NCBI GenBank assembly: GCA_001247695.2 | Contig: LGRX02009708.1 | Location: 34,311-54,556 of the forward strand | From: Cymbomonas tetramitiformis | Taxonomy: Eukaryota > Chlorophyta > Pyramimonadophyceae > Pyramimonadales > Pyramimonadaceae | DNA length: 20,246 nucleotides | Direction of reading: 5' to 3' | Notes under the pieces: generated by a model | Seen by the model: the letters and a program-made list of their open reading frames with translations, nothing else | Told to the model about the DNA's origin: nothing | The model's database searches: none | Program-made: the position numbers and the translations under genes | Shown here: positions 1-8,592 of the stretch, piece by piece | Numbering within the stretch: position 1 is the stretch's first letter | How the letters are laid out: each line of letters opens with the position of its first letter

Positions 1-56
1 ATGCAGACCCATCGCCACTGAAAGCAGCCCCCCAATGCAGACCAATCGCCACTGAA
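1..56. repeat. Direct repeat at the left edge
   Basis: A 22-bp unit beginning ATGCAGACC and ending CGCCACTGAAA occurs at 1-22 and again at 35-56, with one substitution between the copies. The array may continue to the left of the window. Positions 57-330 show no coding signal that I recognise; in particular they contain none of the C-terminal thiolase exons expected for the gene that starts at 3051. Confidence 0.7.
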
Positions 57-330
57 ATCAGCGTAGACGCCTCAGAGGCTTTGAAGCAGCTCGAAGTTAT
101 GCATGCCCCTCGCCAGCAGAGGCAATATTCACCGCCACCACCATGTGCAGGCGTGCACTTGACCAATAGTTTAGTTGGCTTCATCTTGCCTAGTGTGTCG
201 GCATCGCTCTGCCGGGTGCGAATTAGGTTACAAGAAAAGGTTTAGGGCGTGGTGCCCCCTCTGAGAACAGACCTTTGCCCAGGCGAGAGGCACGCTCGCG
301 AAAGCCTCATTTACCTGTCCCCAGGTGCAC

Positions 331-690
331 ATGTCACAATCCAAACCAAGCTCCGATTTGCGCCCGACTATCTACAAGGGCCGCACCGACGGACCTACTC
401 ACAATCCACCTTGCCGTATACACAGCTATGACCGTGGACCTAATCGTACCCGTCCCTTACAATATCCTCTTGTTTCAACCGCAGATCCACTCCTCTCACC
501 TCTTGCCATATCTGTGGGCCCCACCAGCAGATGCCCATGGCCATATTCGGAGGCTCCAACATCGGACCTACTACCACCCGTCCCTTGCCGTGTCAGCGGG
601 CTTCAACATCGAAGACACTCACTTCCGTCCCTTGCCATATATGCAGGCTTCAATCGCGGACCTAATCGCACCCTTGTCATATTCACGGGG
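331..690. repeat. Degenerate 47-bp tandem repeat (minisatellite)
   Basis: Units of 47 bp can be aligned at 378-424, 425-471, 472-518, 553-599 and 600-646. A shortened 34-bp unit lies at 519-552, a partial one starts at 647, and a weaker one may precede 378. The common core reads approximately CTTCAACATCGGACCTAC followed by CACCCGTCCCTTGCCATAT. Since 47 is not a multiple of three, the overlapping reading frames here are by-products of the repeat and not genes. The array lies downstream of the last visible thiolase exon on the minus strand and is probably intronic. Confidence 0.75.
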
Positions 691-808
691 TTGCTCTGAG
701 CGTTAGGTTTGCTTGCCGAAAGTATCAAGCTGCGAGGGTTCCAACAAGAAAGCCCAACTTTCTACCCAACATACTTGTCAGACCACGGGGCCTTGACGTT
801 GAACAAAC

Positions 809-3051
809 CTCGTAGAGATCGATGTCATCGATGGTGAGACCTGCTTGCTTTAAAGCAGTCTGTAGCCGACACAATCCCTCCCTGACTTCCGTCGAAAGCA
901 GTGCTCGGTTTCGCATCCGTGTGGGTTCTTCTTGTACTTGGAAAAACCAAGAATGCTAAATCAGGCAGACGCAAGGGAGCAGTCTCCCTTCGCAGTGTAA
1001 AAATAATCATAAAGATTCTACAAATATCAGCCATCGGTCACAGGACACCCAAGGCTGCCGTGTACCTTGCTTGCGGGGATTGGGCCTCCGAGCATCACAA
1101 CTGGGTCGGCGCCGGCCAAAGCCAAGCTTACGATCCGTGCACGAGGCTTCAAGTTAAATTCTCGCAGTGCTTTCTCGTTCACCACCTGCAGCGCATAGCG
1201 CCACCGCATGGCCACAGCCCACACGTGAAAATGTGTTAATCTCGAGGGACAGAGGTTGACCAACTGGCAGAGTTGAGGACTTGTCGGAAACTCGCATCAG
1301 CCTGCGATACACTTTAGACAATAGGTCAACAAGGCCGAGCCCATGCCGAAGCTTGCATAGGGTTACGCACCAAGACTGCCGCAGCACCATCACTAATCTG
1401 GCTCGCGGTCGCCGCAGAGATTAGGCCTCCTGCGCACGCAGCGCCCAGCAACCGCAGCCTCTTCGTGCTAATCGTTGCCACATAGTAGGGCTACAGCAGG
1501 CTGGTAAGTGTCAGGAGAGAAGCGCAACCGAACCAGAGCACTTGCACGAGGGACACACGGAGCAGACTAGGCAGAGTAGGTGTAAGCCGAGCCGGGATGC
1601 AAAGTCATGCACGCGGTAAGAAAAGGGCACAATGAACTAAAGAAATTGAAATCGCACCAGATTTCAGAGTCTTCATCTTCGAGATAGCCTCCAGAGAGAC
1701 AGTGTCACGGATGCCTTCGTCAGCTCCGACGAGACCCTTGCTCCCCTGTACGGGAAATGTGAAGGTCACCTAGTGGCCAGAAAACCTGACGTGACGTCAA
1801 ACAAGGGAGTGGAGGAACAAAACCTCAATGGGAAGTATCTCGTTCTCAAATCGGCCACCATCTCGTGCAGCTGCGGCTTTCTTATGGCTGGCAAACGCAA
1901 AACCGTCGAGTTCCTCCTTCTTTATTCCGTATTCCTGAGCGAGAAGCTCGGCGCCGTCGAACTGCGAGAACTGGATACCTGCTCACAAGACCTCAGCAAC
2001 TCTTCCCAGTAAACATGTCTTACTGCGGCGGCGTAGTCTCGGGTGCAATGGGAGAGCGGATCGGAATACAAAGACATGGGTTCGTACAAGCCTCGAACTT
2101 GATGAGCATGACTTGTAAACGACCATAACCTGAACTCGTTGACATGCGGAAGGACTCAAGCGCAAGCAACTAATACATTTTATGAAGGACTTCCCGCTGC
2201 TCAGTCAGCATACCTTCGCCGAACCTCTCCTGAATTCTCTTCCCTGCCCAAGGATTGCCGCGTCCTGCAGCCATTCCGTCCATCATATCCGAGCCAATGG
2301 GAACCAGGCTCATACACTCCACTCCGCCAGCGATAATGACATCCTGTCATATCACAACAGTGGAAGTCAGTAGAACGGTTTCTGGTTCCTGTGATAATAC
2401 GGCAGGGTGTCAATTTTCTTAGCACTCCGGAAAAATCGTTTCTCAAATAAGCACTTGTGTCTGTGCGCGCGCGCGCGTGTGTTTGTGCGTTTCTCTGTGC
2501 TCGTTTCTGCATACCACAACTTAAAACAACGCTGAACAAGAACGTCAAAATACTATTCGAAGTGAACTTCGACTTCGCACTTCCAGTGACCGTTGAACCT
2601 ATCACTGAGTGGCATAGCTACGAGCATTCAGGAAAGACTGCAAGTGCAACAAAGTTTTCTCACTACTCCTTCAACGACTTATCGGCGTCTGAAATCAGCT
2701 TTCAATTCCTTTGAGTGAGAATCTGACCTGAGTCCCACTCATGACAGCTTGAGCGGCCTGATGGATTGCTTGCTGCGAAGACCCACACTGTCGATCCACC
2801 GTTGTTCCCGGAACAGATATCGGCAGGCAAGATGAAAGAACCACATTCCGAGCGACATTTGCGCTCTGCGCACCAACTTTGCTGACGCATCCGAATATTA
2901 CGTCATCAACACACTCCGGGGGAACTTGCGTCCTGGCGACAAGCTGATCAACAACCATTGCCCCAAGGTCAGCAGGATGAATCGAGCTCAGTGCACCTCG
3001 TTTCTTCCCTGCAGGTGTTCGTACCGCTTCCACAATAAAAGCGGACGGCAT
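809..3051 (-). CDS. Thiolase, acetyl-CoA C-acetyltransferase type (3' end missing)
   Basis: Seven exons splice into about 309 residues of a thiolase: 3051-2728, 2343-2214, 1978-1824, 1745-1658, 1429-1371, 1185-1066 and 859-809. All introns are GT-AG and all phases join. Exon 1 opens MPSAFIVEAVRTP and holds the nucleophile Cys89 in DRQCGSS. Later exons carry GGVECMS, the FGEGIQFSQFDGAELL loop (a junction product), NEILPIE, ATASQISDGAAAVL, LALAGADPVVML and GLTIDDIDLYE. This family makes or cleaves acetoacetyl-CoA or 3-ketoacyl-CoA. The remaining ~80-90 residues, with the GHP histidine and the second catalytic cysteine, should lie left of position 1. The start at 3051 fits family N-termini; the frame is open upstream to 3144, so a longer leader is possible. 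No clear targeting signal is visible, so the compartment and substrate chain length are undetermined. Confidence 0.92.
2462..2481. repeat. Alternating GC/GT microsatellite in thiolase intron 1
   Basis: A run of alternating purine and pyrimidine (GT, then seven GC-type steps, then GT) lies in the first intron of the thiolase gene. Such tracts can adopt Z-DNA; whether this one does is unknown. Confidence 0.7.
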
Positions 3052-3408
3052 TGCTGCTATCCAGATAGGCTGCTGTGGTGTTGACAAAAACTGATACTGA
3101 AGAGGAAGGATAGGGTCTACAACGAACAACCGAATAACGTACAAGTTGTATCATCAATAATCATGATCGTGCATCCTCTCTCCTGTCTCCTGCTCTCCTC
3201 TCGCTCTCGTCTCTCCCGAAGTTTCAGATTTTCGATGGGGAAACTCGATGAGAGGATATTTTTCCCGATACTCAGCGTCTGCCGCGTCAGTGCCATCGTG
3301 GAGCCATACGCCCCGTCAGCCGTCACTGTGAGCGGCGGCATGACCGTCACCGTCATGACAAGCGAAGGGGAGTATAAACTATAGAAACGTTACTCTTGTC
3401 CCCAGAGC

Positions 3409-3666
3409 TTATGGACGAAAATAGACATTTAGGGTTTGTAACTCTGTGGGGTCCATAAGCTCTGGCATGACTCGGCAGGCCTCCAAATCGATGTCCTCCA
3501 AAGTGCACACCACTTCAGGGGCTTGAGCAGGAGGGCCAAACAAACAGAAGTTCTGCTCAACACATGCCCAGAACGAATTGACCTGATCTCTAGTTATGGA
3601 GGTAAACGTCCTGAAAACTGTCAGGTTTTCAGTGAGCTGCAAAAGTCTGGCACCAAAATCATTCAA
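3409..3666 (-). CDS. Possible coding fragment of unknown function
   Basis: An open frame of 85 codons starts with ATG at 3666. It has a protein-like composition, including FWACVEQNF, an acidic stretch VCTLEDIDLEACRVMPEL, and MDPTELQTLNVYF near the end. I recognise no family. It lies upstream of the thiolase start on the same strand, and its ATG is only 45 bp from the MITE TA site at 3712. It may be an exon, a gene remnant or chance. Internal TTTTGCAG and TTTTCAG sequences could be splice acceptors, in which case only the downstream part would be coding. Confidence 0.25.
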   Translation of the reverse strand: MNDFGARLLQLTENLTVFRTFTSITRDQVNSFWACVEQNFCLFGPPAQAPEVVCTLEDIDLEACRVMPELMDPTELQTLNVYFRP

Positions 3667-3713
3667 AACTACATAACTTTAGCGTACTCTATCCAAATTC
3701 AACAAAGTATATA

Positions 3714-3887
3714 CAGTAGTCTCTCCGAATATAAGAGAATATCCTATTATAAGAAACTCGGGGCGGAACTTTTTTAAATGTGTTATGTACTTGTGTATGG
3801 GGATGATGTGCTTAGATATGGAAATCGTATTAAGAATATATGGGCCGACCTTGATTCTCCGACATTCTTATATCGGAGAGACTACTG
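3714..3887. mobile_element. 174-bp MITE, pogo/Tc1-mariner type
   Basis: Terminal inverted repeats are CAGTAGTCTCTCCGAATATA (left, continuing AG) and, on the reverse strand of the right end, CAGTAGTCTCTCCGATATAAG minus one A. They match over about 21 bp with a single indel. A TA dinucleotide flanks each end (3712-3713 and 3888-3889), the normal target duplication for Tc1/mariner/pogo elements. There is no coding capacity. The CAGTAG...CTC...ATAA pattern recalls pogo-like MITEs such as Emigrant of plants. The ends differ from those of the large pogo-like element in this window beyond CAGT, so that element is probably not its mobiliser. Confidence 0.85.
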
Positions 3888-3889
3888 TA

Positions 3890-4479
3890 GAAAACTTCAT
3901 TAGTTTTTCACGACTTACGCACACCACGCCTCTTATTAGGTCTTTATACGCCTTCCCACAAGGTCTGCAGGTGCGGTATACATAGCCGCAAAACCTGAAC
4001 CCCAGGGTAAGTTAGCAATATGTTTTCCACACTTATAACGACCTACACCCACTTTTGGGTTGCAGCTATTATTTCTCTCGCTCAGTGATTCCAACCCGTT
4101 GTGAGCTCAAAAACATTCAGGTTGGACTTATGGAAGACCGACATTGCCAGTGGTGCACCGATATCGAGCGATATACGCGAGATATCGACGTTGCCGCGCG
4201 AAATCCTAAATGGATTTTGGGTCATTAATGACCCAGATACCAGTTTAGGGGTATGTAATGTAATGTATGTGTGTCATGTCCGTTGTTGTTAAGATGTCGT
4301 TTTGTCAGAATACGATAGGTTTCGTTGGTCGTATGTATTGTGCTTACACTATTGACTTTTAGAACCTTGAGCATCTCAAATGAAATACATTGGCCCAAGT
4401 TGTACTTTTAAAAAGGACGGAAGCTTTTACTTGGAAGCAAGGTCCTTCACACGAGCAGGCGTGAGCAGGCGTCATTCGT
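3890..4479. other. Intergenic stretch with no recognised gene
   Basis: No convincing coding region is seen. It contains a perfect 18-bp palindrome TGGGTCATTAATGACCCA at 4218-4235 and a perfect 10-bp tandem duplication GAGCAGGCGT at 4453-4462 and 4463-4472, just before the hAT remnant. The short frame at 4101-4292 resembles no family I know. Confidence 0.5.
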
Positions 4480-4680
4480 GAGTGGTGGAATATGAATGCT
4501 AGCAGGTTTCCAGATGTTTACCGCATGGCCCTTCTAGGATGCCCTGCCACTACTGCTGGGGTTGAAAGGGCTTTTAGCGCGGCTGGTAGCGGGATGCACG
4601 ACGACCTTCGCAAAACCACAGATCGAAGGCCAAGCTGAGGGGTTGGGGCGCCGCCGCAGGTCAATGCCATCATGCAATTA
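4480..4680 (+). pseudogene. hAT transposase C-terminal (dimerisation) domain remnant
   Basis: The frame from 4480 reads EWWNMNASRFPDVYRMALL and then GCPATTAGVERAFSAAG and MHDDLRK. This is the hallmark hAT C-terminal block (WW...FP...A...L..PA.TAGVERAFS). The frame stops soon after DLRK; the expected EEGT..SLMAAM-like tail is visible only in another frame to about 4680, indicating a frameshift. No N-terminal or catalytic part is found upstream. It diverges from the two hAT mini-elements in this window and has no ATCGATTGAT array, so it probably belongs to another hAT lineage or is an older relic. Confidence 0.82.
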
Positions 4681-5052
4681 TGACAATTTGTTGTACCCCT
4701 CTCACCCCCTCGCTTCCCGCGTATCGTAAACGGGGGCGAAGTACAATTTCGATAACGATCCGGGTCGTCACTGGCATAATGACCACAGTAGCGAGCCCGA
4801 GCGGAAGTGCCGGCGAAGCCGGCGCGACAAGGGAGGAGCGATACTGAGTCGAACGTCGATTCGAAACTACCATTCCCGACCAAGTGAGGCGACGATACTC
4901 CATCATTTTTGGGATGTCCGCCGCATGTCATCCCAAAAATGGCATATCACTCGGGTAGAGTGTGAATCGTATGGAGCGCTTATAGTAGGTTCTTATATAA
5001 AGGGATCTCCGTTGAATTCGCATGGATGATGTATTTCACGTGAATTCCTCGC
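4681..5052. other. Intergenic stretch with a strong hairpin
   Basis: No gene is recognised. At 4904-4916 and 4929-4941 lie perfect 13-bp inverted copies of CATTTTTGGGATG separated by 12 nt. A GCCGGC...GCCGGC inverted pair sits near 4810-4825. Both could be folded-back ends of decayed mobile elements. The end of the stretch (5034-5055) is repeated imperfectly at 6029-6051. Confidence 0.55.
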
Positions 5053-5060
5053 GAATTCAA
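5053..5060. repeat. 8-bp target site duplication, left copy
   Basis: GAATTCAA immediately precedes the CAAGGCGTGG end of the hAT mini-element and is repeated exactly at 5972-5979. Eight base pairs is the standard hAT duplication length. Confidence 0.9.
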
Positions 5061-5084
5061 CAAGGCGTGGTATAGATATTTCGA

Positions 5085-5300
5085 TATTTCGATATATCAA
5101 TATATCGAAAATATCGAATCGATTGATCACAAATCATTCGATATTGAAATATTGTTAATTGATTGACATTCATTGCGTGAAATATTGAAATCGATTGATA
5201 TCGGAACGGCGAAATATCGATATCGATCGATGATACAAACCATATATCGATATCGATCGAAATTTGAATTTAATCAAAATATCGACTCCGGGCGAATATG
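5085..5300. repeat. Left subterminal repeat array of hAT mini-element A
   Basis: About five copies of an A+T-rich motif resembling GAAATATTGAAATCGATTGA are spaced roughly 30 bp apart, for example near 5107, 5139, 5178 and 5209, with further ATCGATATCGATCGA tracts to about 5260. In hAT elements such as Ac, subterminal repeats of this kind bind the transposase; that role here is inferred. Confidence 0.8.
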
Positions 5301-5319
5301 AATTATTGAACCGATCCAA

Positions 5320-5580
5320 AACGACATAGCAGAGCTCGAGACCCATTGGGTGATTTTTTGTCATTCCCATACAACTTTGTTAGATTGGTGAAGAGAGCAC
5401 AAGTCAAACTATCCCAACGTAGCGAGGATCGTGGCCCGTCAGTTCTTAGTTGTGCCCGCCGGTACCGCGGGAGTAGAGCGCGCTTTTTCACCGGTATCTT
5501 TCATGCACTCGGACTTGCGAAAGTCCCTCCGTGAAGGGACAATCCAAAACTTGCTTTTTGCAGCGATGACCACTGTGTAA
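5320..5580 (+). pseudogene. hAT transposase C-terminal domain, interrupted by TGA (element A)
   Basis: One frame reads LLDW, then TGA at 5389-5391, then REHKSNYPNVARIVARQFL, VVPAGTAGVERAFS and FMHSDLRKSLREGTIQN, ending LLFAAMTTV and TAA at 5578-5580. It aligns with the intact ORF of element B (LLWWKKHASDFPNLAKMARQF...). The TGA lies where the family has the second Trp of WW. Upstream in frame, AELETHW corresponds to QELDEVHRYL in element B. No ATG and no catalytic domain are seen, so this is a decayed C-terminal remnant. Confidence 0.88.
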
Positions 5581-5699
5581 GTATGCTTAATATGTATGTA
5601 GGGTAGAGTCTAGAGTGCATCATTATATCTGTGCATCCGTATGTGCATGCTTGCTTTAGGCAGAATCATAATAGGGGTAGGCTCTCACACCATTCTCTG

Positions 5700-5935
5700 G
5701 CATTATTGAAAATGTATATCAATATATTAATAATTGCAAAAGTATTGATCATTGCCATGATTTTGATATATTGTTAATTGATTGATCACAAGATTGCATA
5801 ATCGATATTGATCGATACCTTCGGAGAAATATTGTTATTGATTGATTACGCTTAGGAAATATTGAAATTGATCGATCACGAGATATAGATATCAAAATCG
5901 ATTGATAATACATTGTCAAGATATCAAAATATATC
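5700..5935. repeat. Right subterminal repeat array of hAT mini-element A
   Basis: The motif family of the left array recurs about five times, for example near 5766, 5798, 5823, 5853 and 5887. The copies at 5823 and 5853 are spaced exactly 30 bp. The copies run in the same orientation as those on the left side. Confidence 0.8.
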
Positions 5936-5971
5936 AATGTGGCCTCAGAACGACTTCGATACCACGCCTTG

Positions 5972-5979
5972 GAATTCAA
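5972..5979. repeat. 8-bp target site duplication, right copy
   Basis: GAATTCAA follows directly after the CCACGCCTTG end of the mini-element and is identical to 5053-5060. Confidence 0.9.
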
Positions 5980-6384
5980 CGGGGCTCCCGAGAATCATGA
6001 TGGAGAGAGAGTGAGTAAGGCAATCGAATTTCACGTGAAGTACCTCGCGAAACATGTATTTCACTCATTGGTGTGCAGGCTTGAAATGATTTGGAACCTG
6101 GCCAAATTACTTAATCAGCAGCAGCAGCAGCGAGCAAAGCGCGAATCCCAACGGGCGACACAGACGAACTTCCGATCTCACGATCGCCAGACGCTAACGA
6201 TGACAGTGCCACAGCAGTCGCGTACATTTACTGCGACGCCACCCACGCGTTATGGCATGGCATGTTGGGATGCAAAAAGCGAAACGCTGTCGCGCACATG
6301 ATCCTACGGTCAGATGGCCTAGTGGAGATCTCTTTTTGAGATCGATCCGCCTAGTACCGAATGCGGGCCCTACTGTGTCACGGG
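5980..6384. other. Short spacer between hAT element A and the pogo-like element
   Basis: No gene is supported. It contains TTTCACGTGAAGTACCTCGC starting at 6029, an imperfect repeat of 5034-5055 on the far side of element A, and a (CAG)5 tract near 6116-6130. An open frame crosses it (5939-6301), but it begins inside the transposon end and resembles nothing known. Confidence 0.5.
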
Positions 6385-6386
6385 TA

Positions 6387-6425
6387 CAGTGGTTGTTCCC
6401 ATTATGACGTGTTCCCATTATGACG
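6387..6425 (+). repeat. Left terminal inverted repeat with internal second copy
   Basis: The terminal copy is 6387-6409 (CAGTGG...ATTATGACG). Positions 6411-6425 repeat its inner 15 bp, GTTCCCATTATGACG, and continue GCAC as the right end does. Transposase binding to both copies is plausible but inferred. Confidence 0.88.
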
Positions 6426-6516
6426 CACATTACTGTTGGCCGATTTAAGGGCGCATATTTGATCGGACGGGTACAAACCCCGATATAGGCAGATAGGCAA
6501 TCGAAATCCCTACAAA

Positions 6517-8592
6517 ATGATACCCCGTACGTCGTATTTGACCAAATATATAGAAAGTTATTGCAATACTCCGCCAAAATTCGAAAGAAAAATGGCGAAA
6601 AACAGAGGTAAGTCTGCAGCGAAACACCGAAAAGACCGAGATAATCAATATATGTTGGCAATGGAGTACTGCAAAGAACATTTTTGCAGTGCACAGTTTG
6701 CGATAAATACTGGTCAGTTCACCTTAGTCAAGGTACAAGGGTTGCAACGCCGTATGCGAGGCGCCGTGAAGAATGGTGAAAACAAGAAGTGCTTGCTAAC
6801 AACAACTGAAACGGAGGAGTTAGTGACGTGGTTAGAGCAGTGTGCGGATAACCATAAAGCGCGTAATCGAACTGAGGTTGGATATAAGATTTGTGAATTG
6901 TTGACTACCCGTGACAAACGTAATAAAGCGACTAAAGGAAGGAAGTATCAGAGGTTGTCGAGAGCAGCCATTCAGTGCCTCTCCAATGGTGGCCCTAGTA
7001 CTAACTGGTTTCAGGAGTTCTATGAAACGCATAAGCATCGTGTGAACGAGAAGAAGGCAACCACAGTAGAGAAGTCGAGGGTTGTGGCAGCGACTGAGGA
7101 AACCGTTCAGGAGCACTTTTACGCCCCGGCTGGGCTGGAGGCAGCTTTGCTTGACGCAGGTATTATGGACCCTAATACCAGGCGTATTCTGGATCCAAGG
7201 CGTGTGCTGAATCGTGACGAAACCCCTCAGTTCATCTCCTTCGACACGCAGAGGGGCAACAACGTCAGGAAGGTGGCAGGTCGGAAAGGAAAGTCTGCAG
7301 CAGACGCGAAGAAAGAGAACCGCGAGAGCTTCACTGTCGACATGGTCATGGGCCTCGACGGATTTCTGTATGGCCTTCACGTTCTCGTTGCACGTAACAC
7401 GCTCACGAAGGGGCTTACACCCGAGATCCTTGAGGATACCTTCACGAACGAGATCCGGGAGGGGGAGAAGATAAGCACATATGGTCTTATCACCTTGAAC
7501 GAGTGTGGTGTCCAAACTGAACTTTCCTTGGAAGAGCGTTACAAGGTTTTGATCAAGGAGCTCGAGCATAGGGGTGTCCCCTTACCTGTCGTCGAACTCA
7601 CTGACAACCACGCTTCACGGTATGGGGAGATGGTGATGATAACTGCTGAAGGTGCAGGTATCCGGCAGTTCTCCGAGAAGCCCAACTCCTCGGGGTTTTT
7701 GCAGGCTTTGGACCAGATTAACAGGAAGTTTCATGTTGAATTTGCTAAGGGGGAACGTGAACTCAAGCATAGCCGACGTGCGGAGATGGAGTTCGAATTC
7801 AAGAAGACGAATCCCGACAGGAAGGTCGACATATCCGAGGTGACTCTGAACATGACCGACGCCTTCACGATACTCACGTTGATGTGGTTTTGTTGGTCTA
7901 CAGTGATGGACCGCATTACTGCATTTAGGAAGGTTGGTATCACACAATCTATGTGCGACCCAAGCCTGGTCAACAGGTCTTCATTCGTGTTCTCGCCGCC
8001 CGCACCTCCTCCCAAGTTGGTGAGTCCTCCTCTTGTGGAAGAACTTCCTTCGCCCGACTTTCGGCCGGGTTCTCTTGCATATTTGAAGGCAAAGTTAGCG
8101 GATGTTCGGAATCTCGCACTGGAGTGGCAAGATTTCGAGACCACGCCCTTGCAACAGGGTCTCCTTGAACCTGTTTTCATGCCGGCTCCTCCACCAAAGC
8201 CGGACCGAGGAAGGTTGGAGGAGCACCCAGGCTCGTTCCAAATCAACGGCATTCGTGAGAAAAAACGTCAGAGGCGAGAGCACGAGGAGGCGGTTCAAGA
8301 GCAGCGGCAACGGGATCGTGACTTGGCGGATCGTCTAAGGACTGAGAGGGAAGAGGCGGCATCGGCCGCCCAACAACAAGCGGCGGCCACACGAGAGAAG
8401 TTGGAGGCTGCTTGGCAAAAGTGCACTCCAGTTTGTACGTGTCCTTGGAGTGGTGTTGTGTTGTTTATTGCTGGATCTAGGATGCATTGTCCAGTGAAGG
8501 GATTCAAGAAGTGCCCATTTTGTTTTGACATTAAGAAAAGCATTTGTGGCAAAAGGGAGTGCAAGGCAAAGAGGACTGCAACGGCAGCTTAA
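6517..8592 (+). CDS. Pogo-like transposase (DDD type) with C-terminal coiled coil and Cys-rich tail
   Basis: This intronless 691-codon ORF would catalyse cut-and-paste transposition of its own element. A likely alternative start is ATG at 6592 (residue 26), which has a good context, AAAAATGGCG. The basic N-terminus (about residues 26-75) looks like a psq-type helix-turn-helix. NWFQEFYETHKHRVNEKKAT is a CENP-B-type DNA-binding segment. The catalytic core matches the DDE_1 pattern: RDET (Asp234), LTDNHASRYG (Asp363) and GFLQALDQINRKF (Asp399), with 35 residues between the last two. A proline-rich linker (about 493-506) leads to a charged, probably coiled-coil region (579-634). A tail follows with eight cysteines (636, 640, 642, 658, 666, 669, 677, 682) and His657, which could bind zinc. 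The coiled coil and Cys tail are unusual additions for this family. No frameshift or stop is present. Confidence 0.9.
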   Translation: MIPRTSYLTKYIESYCNTPPKFERKMAKNRGKSAAKHRKDRDNQYMLAMEYCKEHFCSAQFAINTGQFTLVKVQGLQRRMRGAVKNGENKKCLLTTTETEELVTWLEQCADNHKARNRTEVGYKICELLTTRDKRNKATKGRKYQRLSRAAIQCLSNGGPSTNWFQEFYETHKHRVNEKKATTVEKSRVVAATEETVQEHFYAPAGLEAALLDAGIMDPNTRRILDPRRVLNRDETPQFISFDTQRGNNVRKVAGRKGKSAADAKKENRESFTVDMVMGLDGFLYGLHVLVARNTLTKGLTPEILEDTFTNEIREGEKISTYGLITLNECGVQTELSLEERYKVLIKELEHRGVPLPVVELTDNHASRYGEMVMITAEGAGIRQFSEKPNSSGFLQALDQINRKFHVEFAKGERELKHSRRAEMEFEFKKTNPDRKVDISEVTLNMTDAFTILTLMWFCWSTVMDRITAFRKVGITQSMCDPSLVNRSSFVFSPPAPPPKLVSPPLVEELPSPDFRPGSLAYLKAKLADVRNLALEWQDFETTPLQQGLLEPVFMPAPPPKPDRGRLEEHPGSFQINGIREKKRQRREHEEAVQEQRQRDRDLADRLRTEREEAASAAQQQAAATREKLEAAWQKCTPVCTCPWSGVVLFIAGSRMHCPVKGFKKCPFCFDIKKSICGKRECKAKRTATAA

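Larger units (their letters stand above)
5061..5971 (+). mobile_element. hAT mini-element A (911 bp) with perfect target duplication
   Basis: The left end reads CAAGGCGTGGTAT (5061-5073). The right end reads ATACCACGCCTTG (5959-5971), its exact reverse complement. Both are flanked by GAATTCAA. At 5085-5300 and 5700-5935 are arrays of an AT-rich repeat of about 30-bp period cored on ATCGATTGAT. Between the arrays lies only the decayed C-terminal domain of a hAT transposase (5320-5580). The catalytic DDE region is absent, so the element is non-autonomous. The intact target duplication suggests fairly recent insertion as a unit. Confidence 0.92.

Noticed and set aside
1..808. Remaining C-terminal thiolase exons
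   Set aside because: I looked on the minus strand for the expected NEAFAPV, GHPLG and CxGGG motifs and found none, so the gene must continue outside the window.
5939..6301. 120-codon plus-strand frame with a poly-Gln run
   Set aside because: It begins inside the terminal repeat of hAT element A, and the Gln run is just a (CAG)5 tract. No family similarity is seen.
6309..6356. tRNA-like A-box sequence (TGGCCTAGTGG)
   Set aside because: A B-box-like GATCGATCC follows, but no cloverleaf with an acceptor stem can be drawn. It is at best a tRNA-derived relic.
6832..7569. 245-codon minus-strand frame opposite the transposase
   Set aside because: It is the antisense shadow of the strongly supported pogo-like transposase.
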